From the NCBI RefSeq assembly GCF_015706575.1, contig NW_024037048.1, positions 13,533,512-13,597,511 of the forward strand: a DNA stretch of 64,000 nucleotides, read 5' to 3'. The DNA comes from Patiria miniata. Its lineage: Eukaryota > Echinodermata > Asteroidea > Valvatida > Asterinidae. Within the stretch, counting starts at the first letter, position 1. Every line of letters starts with the position of its first letter. The position numbers were made by a program, and so were the translations under genes. Positions 1-10,641 of the stretch are shown here, piece by piece. Under the pieces are notes generated by a model. It had not been told where the DNA came from and did no database searches. It saw only the letters and a list, made by a program, of their open reading frames with translations.

Positions 1-253
1 GTTTCATCAAGTTACTTTGAAGCACTGCAGGATAAAAGTGTCACTGGTCAGAATAGACTAGAGGGCGCAAATACAAACGCACTGAATCATGATGATGCAC
101 ACAGTTTTATACAAGTTCAATAGCTGGATGCATTTTGTAGAATTCATGGATAGATTTGATTTTTGGAGAACGCATTTGAGATAAATAGTCAACCCAAATT
201 ACATTTTCACTGTACAGACATTTTTTTGGCCGTATTGTACTTGTGGAATTCAG
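1..253 (+). repeat. Start of duplicated leader region of copy A
   Basis: This stretch matches 32273-32524 almost base for base and marks where the window enters the A copy of the segmental duplication. It carries an AGAGGGCGC motif followed by a conserved cacaaacg-type segment that recurs at about 4.2, 5.6, 32.3, 36.85 and 38.3 kb. No coding potential is seen. Confidence 0.8.
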
Positions 254-391
254 CTATGCCTCCCCACCAGACTCCAAGTTATCTCCTAGTGGATTTTTAA
301 TGACTCATATTTTTGTTGGTATTTTTTCAGCCAGCAATCCGCTCAAGTGTTGAGGAGTGCTTCCGCGAGAGAATTCAAGAACCGTGCTTAG
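254..391 (+). other. Exon-like block upstream of C1q gene, copy A
   Basis: An AG acceptor (ending 253) and a second, stronger acceptor with a T-rich tract (ending 330) lead into a block that closes with TTAG and the donor GTGAGTG at 392. The same block occurs at 32525-32663, 34057-34196, 60892-61030 and, in a different version, 38911-39019. Read in one frame, 331-391 gives AIRSSVEECFRERIQ-like residues, but other members are not kept open, so a 5' untranslated exon is as likely as a coding one. Its place between the gene promoter and the C1q coding exon suggests an optional leader exon. No RNA evidence is available. Confidence 0.4.
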
Positions 392-535
392 GTGAGTGTC
401 TGCTATTTGACATTTTCTTCATTCAACCATCAGAAAAGAGCAGTGATTTGGTAGGAGACTGTTCCTTTTTTTTCTATGCATTTAATCTTTTTGGTCAAAA
501 TTAGAAACCAGAAAACGTCATTCAATTACCTCTAC

Positions 536-2297
536 GAAAAATATCCTCCTGGCCATGATGGTTAGGCTTCTCAATTATCCCTTCTAAAAAAATATCCTCC
601 AAGCCATAGTCTCCTCAATTATCCCTTCTAAAAATATCCTCCTAGCCATGTGTGTCAGTCTTCTCAATGATCTCATCTAAAAAAATATCTTACAAGCCGT
701 GATGCTTTGTCTATTCAATAATCTCGTCTAAAAAGGTATCCTCTAAGCCACGATGATTACTCTCCTAAATTATTATCCATTCGAAAAAAATATAGCTTCC
801 AAGCAGTGATGGTTTGTGCGTTCAATAATTTCTTCTAAAAAAAAATCCTCCCATTCATAATAGTTAGTTTCCTCAATTATCCCTTCTTAACAAATATGCT
901 CCAAGCCATGATGGTTAGTCTCCTCAATTATACCTTCTAAAACAATATCCTCCAAGCCGTAATGGTTTTTATTTCAATAATCCCTTCCAAAAAAATCCTC
1001 CTAGCCATGATGTTTAGCCTCCTCAATTTTCCCTTCTAAAATATCCTCCTAGCCGTGGTGATTAGTCTCCTCAATTATGCCTTCTAAAAAATATCATCCA
1101 AGCCATGATGGTTTTCATTTCAATAATCTCTTCCAAAAAAAATCCTCCTTGCAGTTATGATTAGTCTCCACAATAATTATCCCTTTAGAAAAGATCCTCC
1201 TATCCATGATGGTTAGTCTCCTTAATAATGATCACATCTAAAACATATCCTCCTTGCCAGGATGATAGGTCTCCTCAAATATCCCTTCTAAAAATATCCT
1301 CCTAGCCATGATGGTTTTTATTTCAATAAGCCCTTCTAAATAAAAATATGCTCCTAGCCACGATGAGTAGTCTCCTCAATTATCCCTTCTCAAAAAAAAA
1401 TCTTCCAAGCCGTGATGGATTGTGTGTTCAATAATCTCTTCTAAAAATATCCTCCTAGCCATGATGGTTTGTCTCCTCAGTTATCCCTTCTAAAAATATC
1501 CTCCTAGCCATGATGGTTAGTCTCCTCAATTATACCTTCTAAAAATACCGTACAAGCCATGATGATAAGTCTCCTCAATTATCCCTTCAAAAAAATATCC
1601 TCTGAGCCATGATGATTTTCATTCAATAATCCCTCTGAAAAATATCCTCCTAACCGTGATGATTAGTCTTCTCAATTATCCCTTCCTTCTAAAACATATC
1701 ATCCAATCCATGATGGTTTTCATTTCAATAATCCCTTCTACAAATATCCTCCCAGCCGTGATTATTAGCCTCCTCAATTATCCCTTTAAAAAAATATCCT
1801 CGTGGCCATGATGGTTAGTCTCCTCATTTAGCCCTTCTAAAAAATATCCTCCTAGCCATGAGGGTAAGTCTCCTCAATGATCACATCTAAAAAAAATCTT
1901 CCAAGCCTTGATGGTTTGTCTGTACAATAATCTCGTCTAAAAAATATCCTCTTACCATGATGGTTTTTATTTCAATAATCCCTTCTGAAAAATATCCTCC
2001 TAGCCGTGATAATAAGTCTCCTAAATTATCCCTTCTCAAAACAATATCTTCCAAGCCGAGATCGATTGTGTGTTCAATAATCTCTTCTACAAAAATATCC
2101 TCCAAGCAATGATTGTTTTTATTTTAATAATCCCCTCTAAAAATCCTCCTGGCCATGATGGTTTGTCTCCTCAATTATCCCTTCTAAAACAATATCCTCC
2201 TCGCCATGATGGTTAGTCTTCTCAATTATCCCTTCAAAAAAATATCCTCCTAACCATGATGGTTTTCATTCAATAATCCCTTCTAAAAAAATCTTAT
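536..2297 (+). repeat. 50-bp minisatellite, copy A array
   Basis: About 35 degenerate tandem units of roughly 50 bp. A unit reads TATCCTCCTAGCCATGATGG, then TTAGTCTCCTCAATTATCCC, then TTCTAAAA with a variable A-run. Units differ by substitutions and small indels. Some carry a GTTTTCATTTCAATAATCCC version of the second half, so there are at least two subunit types in mixed order. The array in copy B (32801-33777) is about half as long. The same unit appears in reverse orientation near 13.9, 46.9 and 49.4 kb. Confidence 0.95.
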
Positions 2298-2311
2298 AGA
2301 ACTGCGCCTGG
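2297..2311. mobile_element. Solo 3' end of a hAT-like MITE
   Basis: Only the last 15 bp (TAGAACTGCGCCTGG) of the element seen complete at 34409-34980 and 61244-62219 is present, directly abutting the minisatellite. It is followed by the same AACACACC flank as in the other copies. The rest of the element is missing in copy A, probably lost by a deletion that joined minisatellite and element end. Confidence 0.6.
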
Positions 2312-2408
2312 AACACACCTTTTTGAACCGTAGCCTTTTTGTTCGTGGTCTTTGAATCAACATGCGATTCAGTTTCAAATTCTCCCTATTATAACCAACT
2401 TCGTTCGA

Positions 2409-2416
2409 TGACGTCA
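2409..2416. promoter_or_regulatory. CRE palindrome TGACGTCA
   Basis: A perfect cAMP-response-element octamer. It is conserved at the equivalent place in the other two copies (35089-35096, 62317-62324). It lies about 0.9 kb before the CRE/TATA promoter at 3289-3320. Confidence 0.5.
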
Positions 2417-2761
2417 CAATGCTGAATTGTCGCAAAGACGTTTATGGTAATTCAAAGAATATCTACGGCAGACCAGCAAATAAACTGCCATGGACCTCAG
2501 TGATAAATACCCCCACTTGTAAAGATCAGGACAAATACTCACAACTCTCCAAGGTGTTTGAGACACCCATCAAATTACAGCTTATTTCATCATCTTTCAT
2601 TGTCTGTTCAATTTTTGCGGTATAATCCGATGACCTTTTGGGATAAAAAATTCCATCCAAAGATGATGACCCTGTAGTCCTGTAGCCCATCGCCCAAGGC
2701 ACAATCTGCCACTTCACAAAACAATGAACACTCTGGTTTATTAGGACAAAAGATATTGCTC

Positions 2762-2964
2762 AAATATCTTTGAGGGAGCCTGATCCTCCCCCTTGCAGGG
2801 GGTTGGGTTAATAGGGTTAGGGTTAGGGGAGGGTCAGGTTCCTAAAAAAAATATGTCAGATTGTTGTGACAGGCGAACGGGTAATAATTTGTGTGCATGT
2901 TTCACAGCGAGGGCTGGGGGGGGGGGGGGGGTGGCCCCCCTCCCCACCCTCTGGATCCGCGCCT
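2762..2964. mobile_element. GC-run MITE, degraded left end
   Basis: The right end CTGGATCCGCGCCTG matches the right terminal repeat of the complete copy at 35438-35604. The interior holds a long G-run next to a C-run. The left end differs from copy B and contains a short GGGTTAGGGTTAGGGG stretch resembling telomere repeat. The same altered left end occurs in copy C (about 62671-62881), so A and C share a version that B lacks. Confidence 0.6.
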
Positions 2965-3017
2965 GTCAAACCATTTTGTCAAATTTTGACCTGAAATGAT
3001 TGTAATTTGATGTATGA

Positions 3018-3345
3018 TGACGTCATGACGACGTCACTAAACTATCCACATCTTCACACTAAGGTTCATGCTCATATCAGGATTCATCCTTCTGTGGCTT
3101 CTTTTTGCTTTTTAAATTCACCTAAATTTGACCTACCAGTAACCCCGGAAGGAAAGGTCAGACGACTTTACCTTCGAATGTCAAAAATGTTTATCAAGGT
3201 ATAGTCAATCAGATTTCAAAGTGTGAACATTATTGTTCATTTTGTTTATGAGGTTTTTCAGTGAAATCGCTTGTAATAAGAAACCCGATGACGTCATTAT
3301 GACGTCAGAGTATAAAAAAGGTACACCTCGGAGTCAGCGTTGATG
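3018..3345 (+). promoter_or_regulatory. CRE-rich TATA promoter, copy A
   Basis: TGACGTCA at 3018-3025 is followed at once by a second CRE-like GACGTCAC. Two more perfect TGACGTCA sites lie at 3289-3296 and 3300-3307. Four bases later comes a TATAAAAAAG box at 3311-3320. This arrangement predicts a start site near 3341-3345 on the + strand. The block is conserved at 35657-35960 and 62940-63240. CREB/ATF-type factors bind such sites in animals. The transcript it would drive is not identifiable: it could be an alternative first exon for the downstream C1q gene, or the promoter of an old element. Confidence 0.55.
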
Positions 3346-3452
3346 TTTGTTAAAGGTTTGAAGTCTGTACTGTTCAGAAGAAAAGTTGCAGATAATTATT
3401 GTCAGAAAAAAAACCAGAAAGAAAGAAAGAAATTTCTTAACATTTCCAAACA

Positions 3453-3473
3453 ATGATCGGGTAGTACCCGATC
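3453..3473. repeat. 21-bp near-perfect palindrome
   Basis: TGATCGGGTA, one G, then TACCCGATCA: ten perfectly paired bases about a single central base. It is perfect also in copy C (about 63374-63394) but has one substitution in copy B (about 36092-36112). It lies about 110 bp downstream of the predicted TATA start. Confidence 0.7.
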
Positions 3474-3589
3474 ACCCAAATATATCAGGGTTTTGTTGCT
3501 CGGAATGAGGAATTCCTGTTTGACATTATTTCCGCCTCTACTTTCATTTCGCACGCTTAAAACTTAATTATTGTTCACATAATGACTGG

Positions 3590-5735
3590 TTTAGTTTTTA
3601 ATAAAGTTGAAATCTTGTCACTATAATGGATAGCACACTGTACATTCACGGAAAGTGTATTGTCAAAACAAAGGCTGTCTGGTAGGACTTTTTCTAGTCA
3701 TATCTGATTGCAGGTTTTAGAAGAGTTTAAAACATCAAGTTCTCTGCTGATTTCAGAATAGTTTCAACTGATTGTGATTAATGCTTAAACAAATTCACGC
3801 ACTTTTAATACTTTAAAAAAATGTCTTTCTTTGGTTTAAAGAAGACATATTGCGAAAGCTCCAACCTTTATAAATAACCTCACCCATAAAACAAGTATGA
3901 TCAACCACCCCTTATTTTCTTCCTCATTTTGCCATTTTAATGTTATCAATTTAATTTTAAAACACGGAAACTCCGGTGCAATGTACTCACATTGTTTTCC
4001 GGCAATCACTGAAACTAATTCAGGATCAGCATTTATGGGGGAGTTGGTCACGGAAGAACGTTTATCAGGAAAGCCGGACATCAAAAACATTCCTGTCTTA
4101 TTGTGTGTTATTGCTCAAGCAGTACCCTTTCAACTTTGCCATTTCGCTAGAGTTCACAGTGCGCTTTGATCATCAGGTTTCATTCAATCATCGCAGGATG
4201 AACGTGTCATGAATATATGGCGCAAATACAAACGGACCGGATCGTGATGATGCACACAGCACACAGTTTTATACAAGTTCAAATTGCTTTATTCAACTGG
4301 GTGAATTTGTAGAAATCATCTATAGAGTTGATGTTTGTACAAATTACTTAGGCTTTCTGTTCGCCTGAAGAGAATGAAGCAAGAGCTCTCGATGAATTCA
4401 CTCATGTATTTGCATGTAGGGTTCCACTCAGCATGCCGCTGAGATTCTGTTGGATATTTGGACAAACAGCCATGTTGATTTTTGGCTTATTTTTCGAAAG
4501 TTTTTTTGTGATTGGTACAGATTTTCACAAATCTGAAATATTTTGTGAGACAAGTTTCAGTTGACAAACAGATGGTGGCTTACTAGAGCCAAACCGGTGC
4601 GCTGATTTCCTATCCGGAAAATAAATCTTTATTGAACGACTGTAACTTGACTGCGATAGTCCAGCTGTAGTGTTTGCGCCCCTACTTCCTTGGTATGAGA
4701 TCGATTTCCCCCACAAATGCAGAAACTGTATGCTCATTGTGATTCCTACAACTACAAGTTCAAGCAACCTTGAACCAGTTAGAGGAACATAGGATCAATT
4801 GCTCACAATCTTAAGTATGATGCAGCACAACTAACTTTTGAACTTTTAGCTTAGTTTATGCTATACATTTGACCAAAACAGATAAATTAAAGGGATTATT
4901 TTTTGGTTCTTTTCACTGAATTTCGTTGCTAACACACGTTAATAGTCTGCCCACCGGCACACTATTTCGAAAACGTCTTCAGTTTTTTAAGACGATATAT
5001 CTGATATAACACTATACATACACGAAATAAGTAACTGTCAAAAACAAGGTTGTTCAGGTTCGACTGGTTTTGAATCAAATTTTGGATGCATTTTTTCAAG
5101 AGCTCATTACATCAAGTTCCCTGCTGTGATTCAGAATATTTGAAATTTATCGGGATTCGCACTTATTCAAAATAATTCACGCACTTGTAATAGTTCAGGT
5201 AAAAAAAATACTGCATTAACATTTTGGTTTAAAGAAAACAATCTTGCGAATGTTCGACTCTTTAACCTAAACAGTATATAGGTATGATCAACCACCCCCT
5301 TATTTTCTGCCTCGTTTTTTCCCTGTTTAATTTATCATTTTAATTTTTAAACATGAAATCCTGATTCGATGTACTCACATTGTATTCCGTCAATCACTCA
5401 AACTAATTCAGGATGAAGAGTTATGGGGAATTTGGTCACGGAAGAACGTTTATCAGGAAATCCGGACAACTCAAACATGCCTGTCTTATTTTGTGTTTTC
5501 ATTTATGTGGATACTCAGTACCCTTTGAACTTTGTTGTTAAACTGTGTCATTTCGCTAGAATTCACAGTGCGCCATTCCGGTTTGATCATCAAGTTATAT
5601 TCAATCACTGCAGGATGAACGAGTCATGAATATAGAGGGCGCAAACACAAACGGACCGGATCGTGATGATGCTCACAGTTTTATTCAAGTTCAAATTGCT
5701 TTATCTAGTTGGATTCATTTGTAGCAATCATGTAC
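3590..5735 (+). repeat. Two diverged copies of a 1.4-kb leader module
   Basis: The sequence at about 3.59-4.33 kb recurs, diverged, at about 4.98-5.74 kb. Shared landmarks are the gattcag/aacatcaagtt segment, the cacggaagaacg segment, the gttcacagtgcg segment and the AGAGGGCGC-like motif. Further copies lie at 31.6-32.4, 36.2-36.9, 37.6-38.3 and 63.5-64.0 kb. Short ORFs in it (up to about 90 codons) are not conserved in frame between copies, so it is treated as non-coding repeat. Confidence 0.75.
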
Positions 5736-5782
5736 AGCGATGATGTCTGTGCCCATTATTCGTCCCTTCTGTTCCCTGTCGA

Positions 5783-5910
5783 GGGCGGATCCAGAACACA
5801 ATTTTTTGGGGGGGGGGGGGGGGGCTGCCCCCCCCCCCCTAAAAAAAAAAAATTGTGGGTCAAAAAAAAAGTGGGTCCAAAAAATTACGGCGTGGGGTTC
5901 AGGGCCCGCA
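5783..5910. mobile_element. Poly-G/poly-C MITE end
   Basis: Begins GGGCGGATCCAGAACAC and runs into long G and C tracts and an A-run. A shorter relative sits at about 38425-38480. The GGGCGGATCCAG start matches the left terminal repeat of the complete element at 35438-35604. Confidence 0.5.
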
Positions 5911-6083
5911 TAATCATGCTGCCAAGAAATTTCTGACCACTTTAACCATTTTTTTTGTTTCGAAAAGATGGTAGTGTACCCAGTGCCTGCCTTTATTGCG
6001 ACGTCACTTAAAAACAAAATTGGTTTTTTTTTTTTGGGGGGGGGCATGGCCCCCTTCCCTCCCCCCTCCCCGGATCCGTGCGA

Positions 6084-6222
6084 ACGAATTACTGGAGTTT
6101 GCTATTTCGTTCCCACGAATTAGTAATTCGTGGGAACGAATTAGTTATTCGTTCGCACGAATTAGTAATTCGTTCCCACGAATTAGTAATTCGTGCGAAC
6201 GAATTAGCAAACTCCAAAAAAA
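6084..6222. mobile_element. Foldback of nested ACGAATTA palindromes, A only
   Basis: An outer inverted pair (GGAGTTTGCTA near 6095 and TAGCAAACTCC near 6209) encloses four consecutive small palindromes of the form ACGAATTAGTAATTCGT linked by CGTTCSCACG steps. Every strand reads almost the same. The block is absent from the matching place in copy B (about 38.5 kb), so it is an insertion or local expansion in A. Confidence 0.75.
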
Positions 6223-6399
6223 AAATTCCACCCTGTCCCTTCCCGGGCTTCATACAAGGTTTCTGCCATTAAATCGCTATGTACTTTTCCGGGCAATTGC
6301 AAATGATCCTACGTGGCCTTAAATTCTTTTTGCATACAGATTTCTCTCAGAAAATCTGGGCATTTGTTTTGGTAGTTACTGCGTTTGATTCAAAAATAT

Positions 6400-6921
6400 T
6401 AAATCCTTAAAAGAAGACATTTGGGTGAAATTGGGTGGGAAATCCTATAATATTTCATAGTGAATGAAAAATTTCATTTCTGCTTTAAAACTCATAGTGA
6501 ACTGGAGTTAAAAGTAAATTTGCCTGGACAAGTGCAACAAAAGCTTAGAATGCCAACAGACTTTTGACCGAGTTACTAGTGTCTCAAAAAAAGATACATG
6601 CCTTCACAAATATTAATTTGAAAAAAAAAATCGTTTCAATAATAACGTGTAAACAAATTGAAAGCTTATTTCACGAATCAGTCAATTCGAGAGAAATTTG
6701 AACAATGCGACATTAAAACAGGTTGTTTTTCTTGACGAATTCGGCCGAGAAAACCTATTTTTTAATTACTTGACCGTAATAACTTGGTGAGAAATTTTTC
6801 CCGTTTTGGGGTGGCAATGTATCCCAATGAGAAAAAAATCGCACTCATTTATCTTAATTGATAATAAAATAGTATTAAAATGTAAACTTAACCAGTATTC
6901 GTTTGTGTGTTTTTTTTTCAG
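6400..6921 (+). other. Conserved non-coding region before C1q 5' exon
   Basis: Closely matches 40382-40872 in copy B. AT-rich, with no ORF and no recognisable element. It ends in the polypyrimidine tract of the acceptor used by the next exon. Confidence 0.6.
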
Positions 6922-6981
6922 CCTACACTGAATTCCTTGTGATCTCTTCTTGGACCTGATCTTCAAGAACGAACCATCGAG
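6922..6981 (+). other. C1q gene, 5' untranslated exon, copy A
   Basis: A T-rich tract and AG at 6920-6921 precede a 60-bp block ending ACCATCGAG with the donor GTGGGTG. All three frames contain stops, so it would be untranslated. Its end resembles the end of the exon-like block at 38911-39019 (CAAGAACG..CATCGAG). It lies about 490 bp before the acceptor of the coding exon. The equivalent in copy B is 40873-40932. Confidence 0.5.
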
Positions 6982-7470
6982 GTGGGTGTGGTGAGGTTTG
7001 ATTAATGATTCAGGACCGGGGAAGGGGCAAGATGTAATCCGTCCCCCCCCCCCAAGTCCCCCCCCCCCAAAAAAAAAAAGAAATACTACAGCTCCGGAAC
7101 GCTTTGCCCTATCGGAATGCATTTTGGTGACCTTTCCTAACCTGCGAAATAAAAAAAAAATCGATTCGGTGGGTTGCCATGACAACCGGTTTTATAAACT
7201 AGGCTTTTCATAAATGTTAGCCCCTTGATCCCTCATACGCCACTGTTATATAACAAAGAAAACATTCTTCGAACAATGATTCCTCCAATCTCATTTTTTG
7301 GGTTTTTTTTTTCTTCAAATCTGACGGCGGATTGTCATGAATTTTAGACTAGTTCTCCTGTTTATCAAACCTCAATATTTTTCTCCACTCTTCCCGTTTT
7401 TAAAAACTATTTTATCGAAAAAAAAACTCACCTGATTTGTTTCAGTTTAATCGTTGTTATTTTGTACAGA

Positions 7471-8265
7471 ATGAAAATCTTCGTGGCAACCGTTCTTTCA
7501 ATCGCCCTCCTTCTGGGTAACTCCGTCAACCTCCGAGCTTCCGTTACTGGGCCGGTTGCCTCGGACGGTGATGGTCCTGCGTCTCAGGCGTGTCCGATGT
7601 GCTGCCAGGGGCCGGCTGCAATTCCCGGTATACCAGGTTTGCCTGGGTCCCTAGGTCAGCCAGGGTCAAAGGGCGAGCCAGGTCAAAAGGGTGATATTGG
7701 ACAGAGTGGACCTATGGGTGAGCGTGGAGCAGCTGGGCCTCAAGGGGACGAAGGCATAGGCCAGCCCGGAAAAATTGGTCCAAGAGGAGTCCCAGGTGTT
7801 GTAGGGCCAACGGGGGAAACTGGTGTCAAAGGTCAAAAGGGTGAGCCAGGGGAGACACCAGACGACTCCAACCAGCGGGTAGCATTCACCGTGGTGAGGA
7901 CGAGCCCCTCGGATACGCTGAGCGGCACCCGTTTGCCCTTCCAAGCGACCGAGACGCTTCTGCCGGGTACCAGCTTCGATCTCGAGACCGGCACGTTCAC
8001 GTGTGGTGTGCCGGGCACCTACGTGTTCATGTTTTCTGTGTGCAAATCTTCTTCCAGCAGCGGCCTGTACGTTCATCTCCGGAAGAACGGCGACGTGGTT
8101 GTCTCTGGCCTTAGCAATGATTCAAGTCACAATGAGCAGGTGTCTGGGAGCGCGGTGGTGGTTCTGCAGCGTGGAGATACGATGTATCTCACAATGTCCG
8201 GTAGGGCGTATAGTGGTTCCTGGCACGAAACCTCATTCAGTGGCTTCCTCCTTTACCCCGAATAA
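7471..8265 (+). CDS. Secreted collagen-C1q domain protein, copy A
   Basis: 264 residues in one coding exon. The acceptor TTTTGTACAG ends one base before ATG 7471, so upstream exons are untranslated. Residues 1-23 form a signal peptide (hydrophobic VLSIALLL). C41, C44 and C45 precede the collagen region and could link subunits. Residues about 53-129 are Gly-X-Y: fourteen triplets, an interruption at GDEGIGQ near residue 95, then eleven more, like the bend known in other C1q/collectin stalks. Residues about 136-264 are a complete C1q (gC1q/TNF-like) head with [38 protein letters not shown] and a terminal FSGFLLYPE. Members of this family form trimers that bind microbial or self ligands; here that role is inferred from family only. 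The paralogue at 41423 is very similar but differs in the head loops. Confidence 0.93.
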   Translation: MKIFVATVLSIALLLGNSVNLRASVTGPVASDGDGPASQACPMCCQGPAAIPGIPGLPGSLGQPGSKGEPGQKGDIGQSGPMGERGAAGPQGDEGIGQPGKIGPRGVPGVVGPTGETGVKGQKGEPGETPDDSNQRVAFTVVRTSPSDTLSGTRLPFQATETLLPGTSFDLETGTFTCGVPGTYVFMFSVCKSSSSSGLYVHLRKNGDVVVSGLSNDSSHNEQVSGSAVVVLQRGDTMYLTMSGRAYSGSWHETSFSGFLLYPE

Positions 8266-8266
8266 A
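8261..8266 (+). terminator. AATAAA polyadenylation signal over C1q stop
   Basis: The hexamer AATAAA contains the TAA stop codon (8263-8265). A short stem-loop follows (ACACGA, GCA, TCGTGT), then a TGTTGCTG segment and a T-run that could serve as downstream element. This predicts a 3' untranslated region of only about 15-40 bases, unless a later signal is used. Confidence 0.6.
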
Positions 8267-8269
8267 CAC

Positions 8270-9700
8270 AATCCAACACATAAAGATACACGAGCATCGT
8301 GTTGCTGATTTTTTTTAATCGCTTTCCATTTTGCCGAAACAATAACCAATGAATTAAAAGAAATAATGTTCAATGACAATGTCACAAAATATTATTATTA
8401 ATGTTTTTGCATTGCGCATGCGCCAATCTGTATACTACAATGGATTTGCCATTTCTTTTTTGATTTTTTGCAAAACAAAATATTTAGCTTCATGCATGAG
8501 TATTGAGATATAGTGAAAAGTATGCGTTAAGTTTGTTGACAACGATTTTTTCATTGTGTTGATTGTAGGCCAATAGGGAAGTATTTTGATGGAATTCTTT
8601 TTTTCAAAGGAAGCTGGGTCATTATTTTTTTTTAGAAACAAAAGATTTGCAATAAAGCAGTGCCACCATGTATCCAGAAATGTTAACAACTAAAAACAGA
8701 TTGTGTTTATGGCGTTATCTCGACCAACCTGGATTTTTTAGGCCATGTTTCTGACCGCCATTTTTTTTTATTGCCACATTTGGTCAACATATCAAATAAC
8801 GTGTTTTTTTCCCCGAAAACAAATGCAACTAATTTGTAGTATTGGGTATTAAAAACAGATTAATTAAACACAATAACTGTATCCTAAAGCAAACAAAGTA
8901 TAAAAGACATACAGACAAACAAACAAAATATTTTGCTACATACCTGGATAATTTTAGGGCGTTTACTGTAACATGTTATTTTCTTCGCCTTATGTTCCCT
9001 GTATGCCCAGCACAGATAATGTCAATTAAATCAATCCCATGCATGTATCAATTTTTATTTCATGTCACGAAAAAAGTCTCGATTGATTGAATCTGATTTT
9101 CTTATAGACTTTAAGCTTGGCATTTGGATTAACAATTGTTTGAAATATTCTAATGCTATTCAAAGCAATTAGAATACACTGGTTTTTATTAAATGATTGC
9201 ATTATTTTAAATGTTATTATAATATGTGAGCATTATGTAAAAGTAACAATTGACTGACTATGAAAACAGTATGCATAAAACCTCATTCTGAGGATTACCA
9301 AAAGCACCACCATTGTTGATAAATACTCTCTTTTTTTTCGCTTGGCTTCGTTATGAAAAAAACAATGATTTTAATTACTTTCAGTTGAAACAGAAACGTG
9401 CCCAAAGTAATGAAAAAAGTGGAGTTGGCTGTTGTTTTTAAAGCCCGTAAAAGTACGACAAGTGTTTCTTGATTAAAAGACTCCAAATTATTTGAAGACT
9501 TTCATTGTTCTTAATCAGCATTACTTGATTGCATTCAAGAAACTCACTTTGAAAACATCAGTGAAAGTGTGAGCCCGTTAGATGGTAAAGAAACAATCTC
9601 AACGAAATCAATCAAAACAAAGCACAAATTCCATTCAAGTGAGGAGGGTCTTTCAACTGGTTGGAACTGTCCTTTGTCACTTGATCATTTCAAGTGAATT
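8270..9700. other. Intergenic region between convergent genes, A
   Basis: AT-rich sequence with no convincing ORF, RNA or repeat. It aligns along its length with about 42230-43630 in copy B and so belongs to the duplicated unit. The + strand C1q gene and the - strand SLC12 fragment converge on it. Confidence 0.6.
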
Positions 9701-9715
9701 TCTCTGTATTGACTT

Positions 9716-9830
9716 TTATTTGGATGCCATATTTGGCATCCCTGCTGACAGCATATCCTTGGATAATGTCTCCAGCCAGCACATGTACATGTAAGCTGAA
9801 CAAGTACGCTTCCTGGGAATAGGTAGACTC
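9716..9830 (-). CDS. SLC12A: SLC12 cotransporter, C-terminal exon, copy A
   Basis: Acceptor TTTCTTGCAG, then a reading frame SLPIPRKRTCSAYMYMCWLE that continues TLSKDM and ends MPNMASK plus stop. It corresponds to the family C-terminal segment with LP-RKG-S-YM-WLE-LS-D. Phase fits the 68-nt exon at 10574-10641 (AT joined to G gives Met). Known NCC/NKCC proteins continue with about 20 more residues ending in a conserved GN-VLTFY tail. That tail is missing here, so either a further exon exists or this C-terminus is truncated. The stop TAA again lies inside an AATAAA. Confidence 0.65.
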
Positions 9831-10239
9831 CTGCAAGAAATCAAAGAAAAGGTTATAATGGACCCTTCCTGCATGTCAATCAACAGTGCACATTGGCCAA
9901 TCAGATCACCACTTTTGATCAGGTGACCACAGTAGCTCAGTCAAACTGGGTCACAAGCACTGTTAGATCTATTGCTCACCCCGCCCCCATTTTTTGCACC
10001 AGCAGTTAACACCCCCCCAGTATTTTGTAAAGAATGCCCTTTTTACACAAGTAACTTTTAGTTTTTACACAAGTGTCCTTAGTTTTGTTTAAAAAGTTTC
10101 TTGTTTCACCAGCGGCTTTTAAATAATTTTTGGTATTTCGTGTAAACGTCAGCAATTGTGCCGCCATGAAAAGCGTCACCCATTGACCTACCGCCGTTTG
10201 CGAGTTAACCACGCCCCTTAGACAACTCTATAAGCCTTT

Positions 10240-10409
10240 TCGCTGATACCGCCATCTTTGAATTATTGTTTTTTTTTCGGGGGGGGGGGGGCATTACAAT
10301 GAAAATACGTCTCATCATGCAACTGTAGCTGAGAATGATGGGATGACTTTTCAATGTAATGCCCCCCCCCCCCCCCCACCCATTTCAAAGATGGCGGTAT
10401 CCGCGAAAC
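10240..10409. mobile_element. Foldback MITE with G-run and C-run arms
   Basis: The left arm GCTGATACCGCCATCTTTGA pairs with TCAAAGATGGCGGTATC on the right. Inside, a G-run plus GCATTACA pairs with TGTAATGC plus a C-run, around a loop of about 50 bases. The same element sits at 44205-44357 in copy B, so the insertion predates the duplication. Confidence 0.75.
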
Positions 10410-10573
10410 GGCTCATGGAATTTTGTACGTTAACTTTTGTTTGTCTCAGATTTTGGCGTTCTGCGTCCATTTGTATATCATGTTTAGACAATATTTTACA
10501 AGCTGCGTTGACGCAATTCCACCGTGATAGGTTAATTGTCCGATAGTGACCATTATCGCCGGTTTGTACTTAC

Positions 10574-10641
10574 ATGACAATGAGCTGAGCCTCCTGGGAA
10601 TGTTGGCGAAGCAATTCACGGATCCGCATCTGTCTGCTGGT
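10574..10641 (-). CDS. SLC12A: SLC12 cotransporter, 68-nt C-terminal exon, A1
   Basis: CTTTCAG acceptor and GTAAGTAC donor flank an open exon reading TSRQMRIRELLRQHSQEAQL plus IVM. This matches the family segment in which a conserved R-Q-R-NE-L helix leads to the strand before the LP-RKG motif. It begins in phase 0, fitting the GAGAAG/GTAGAA donor of the exon at 11112-11421, and ends in phase 2, fitting 9830. Identical-length copies are at 15069-15136 and 44526-44593. Confidence 0.7.

Noticed and set aside
536..2297. Regular repeats resembling a CRISPR array
   Set aside because: Units are contiguous, degenerate and lack unique spacers; the host is an animal genome and no cas genes exist. It is a minisatellite.
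2803..2836. Interstitial telomere repeat
   Set aside because: Only two to three TTAGGG-like units inside a GC-run element end, shared with copy C at about 62712; too short to be telomeric.
3007..3204. 65-codon ORF conserved at 3007, 35646 and 62923
   Set aside because: Conservation is at DNA level across the whole repeat block; the frame lies between CREs, and substitutions show no silent-site bias that I can see.
3289..3470. Long terminal repeat of a retrotransposon, suggested by CRE and TATA
   Set aside because: No TG/CA bounded direct repeat pair, primer-binding site, or reverse transcriptase/protease ORF in the surrounding sequence.
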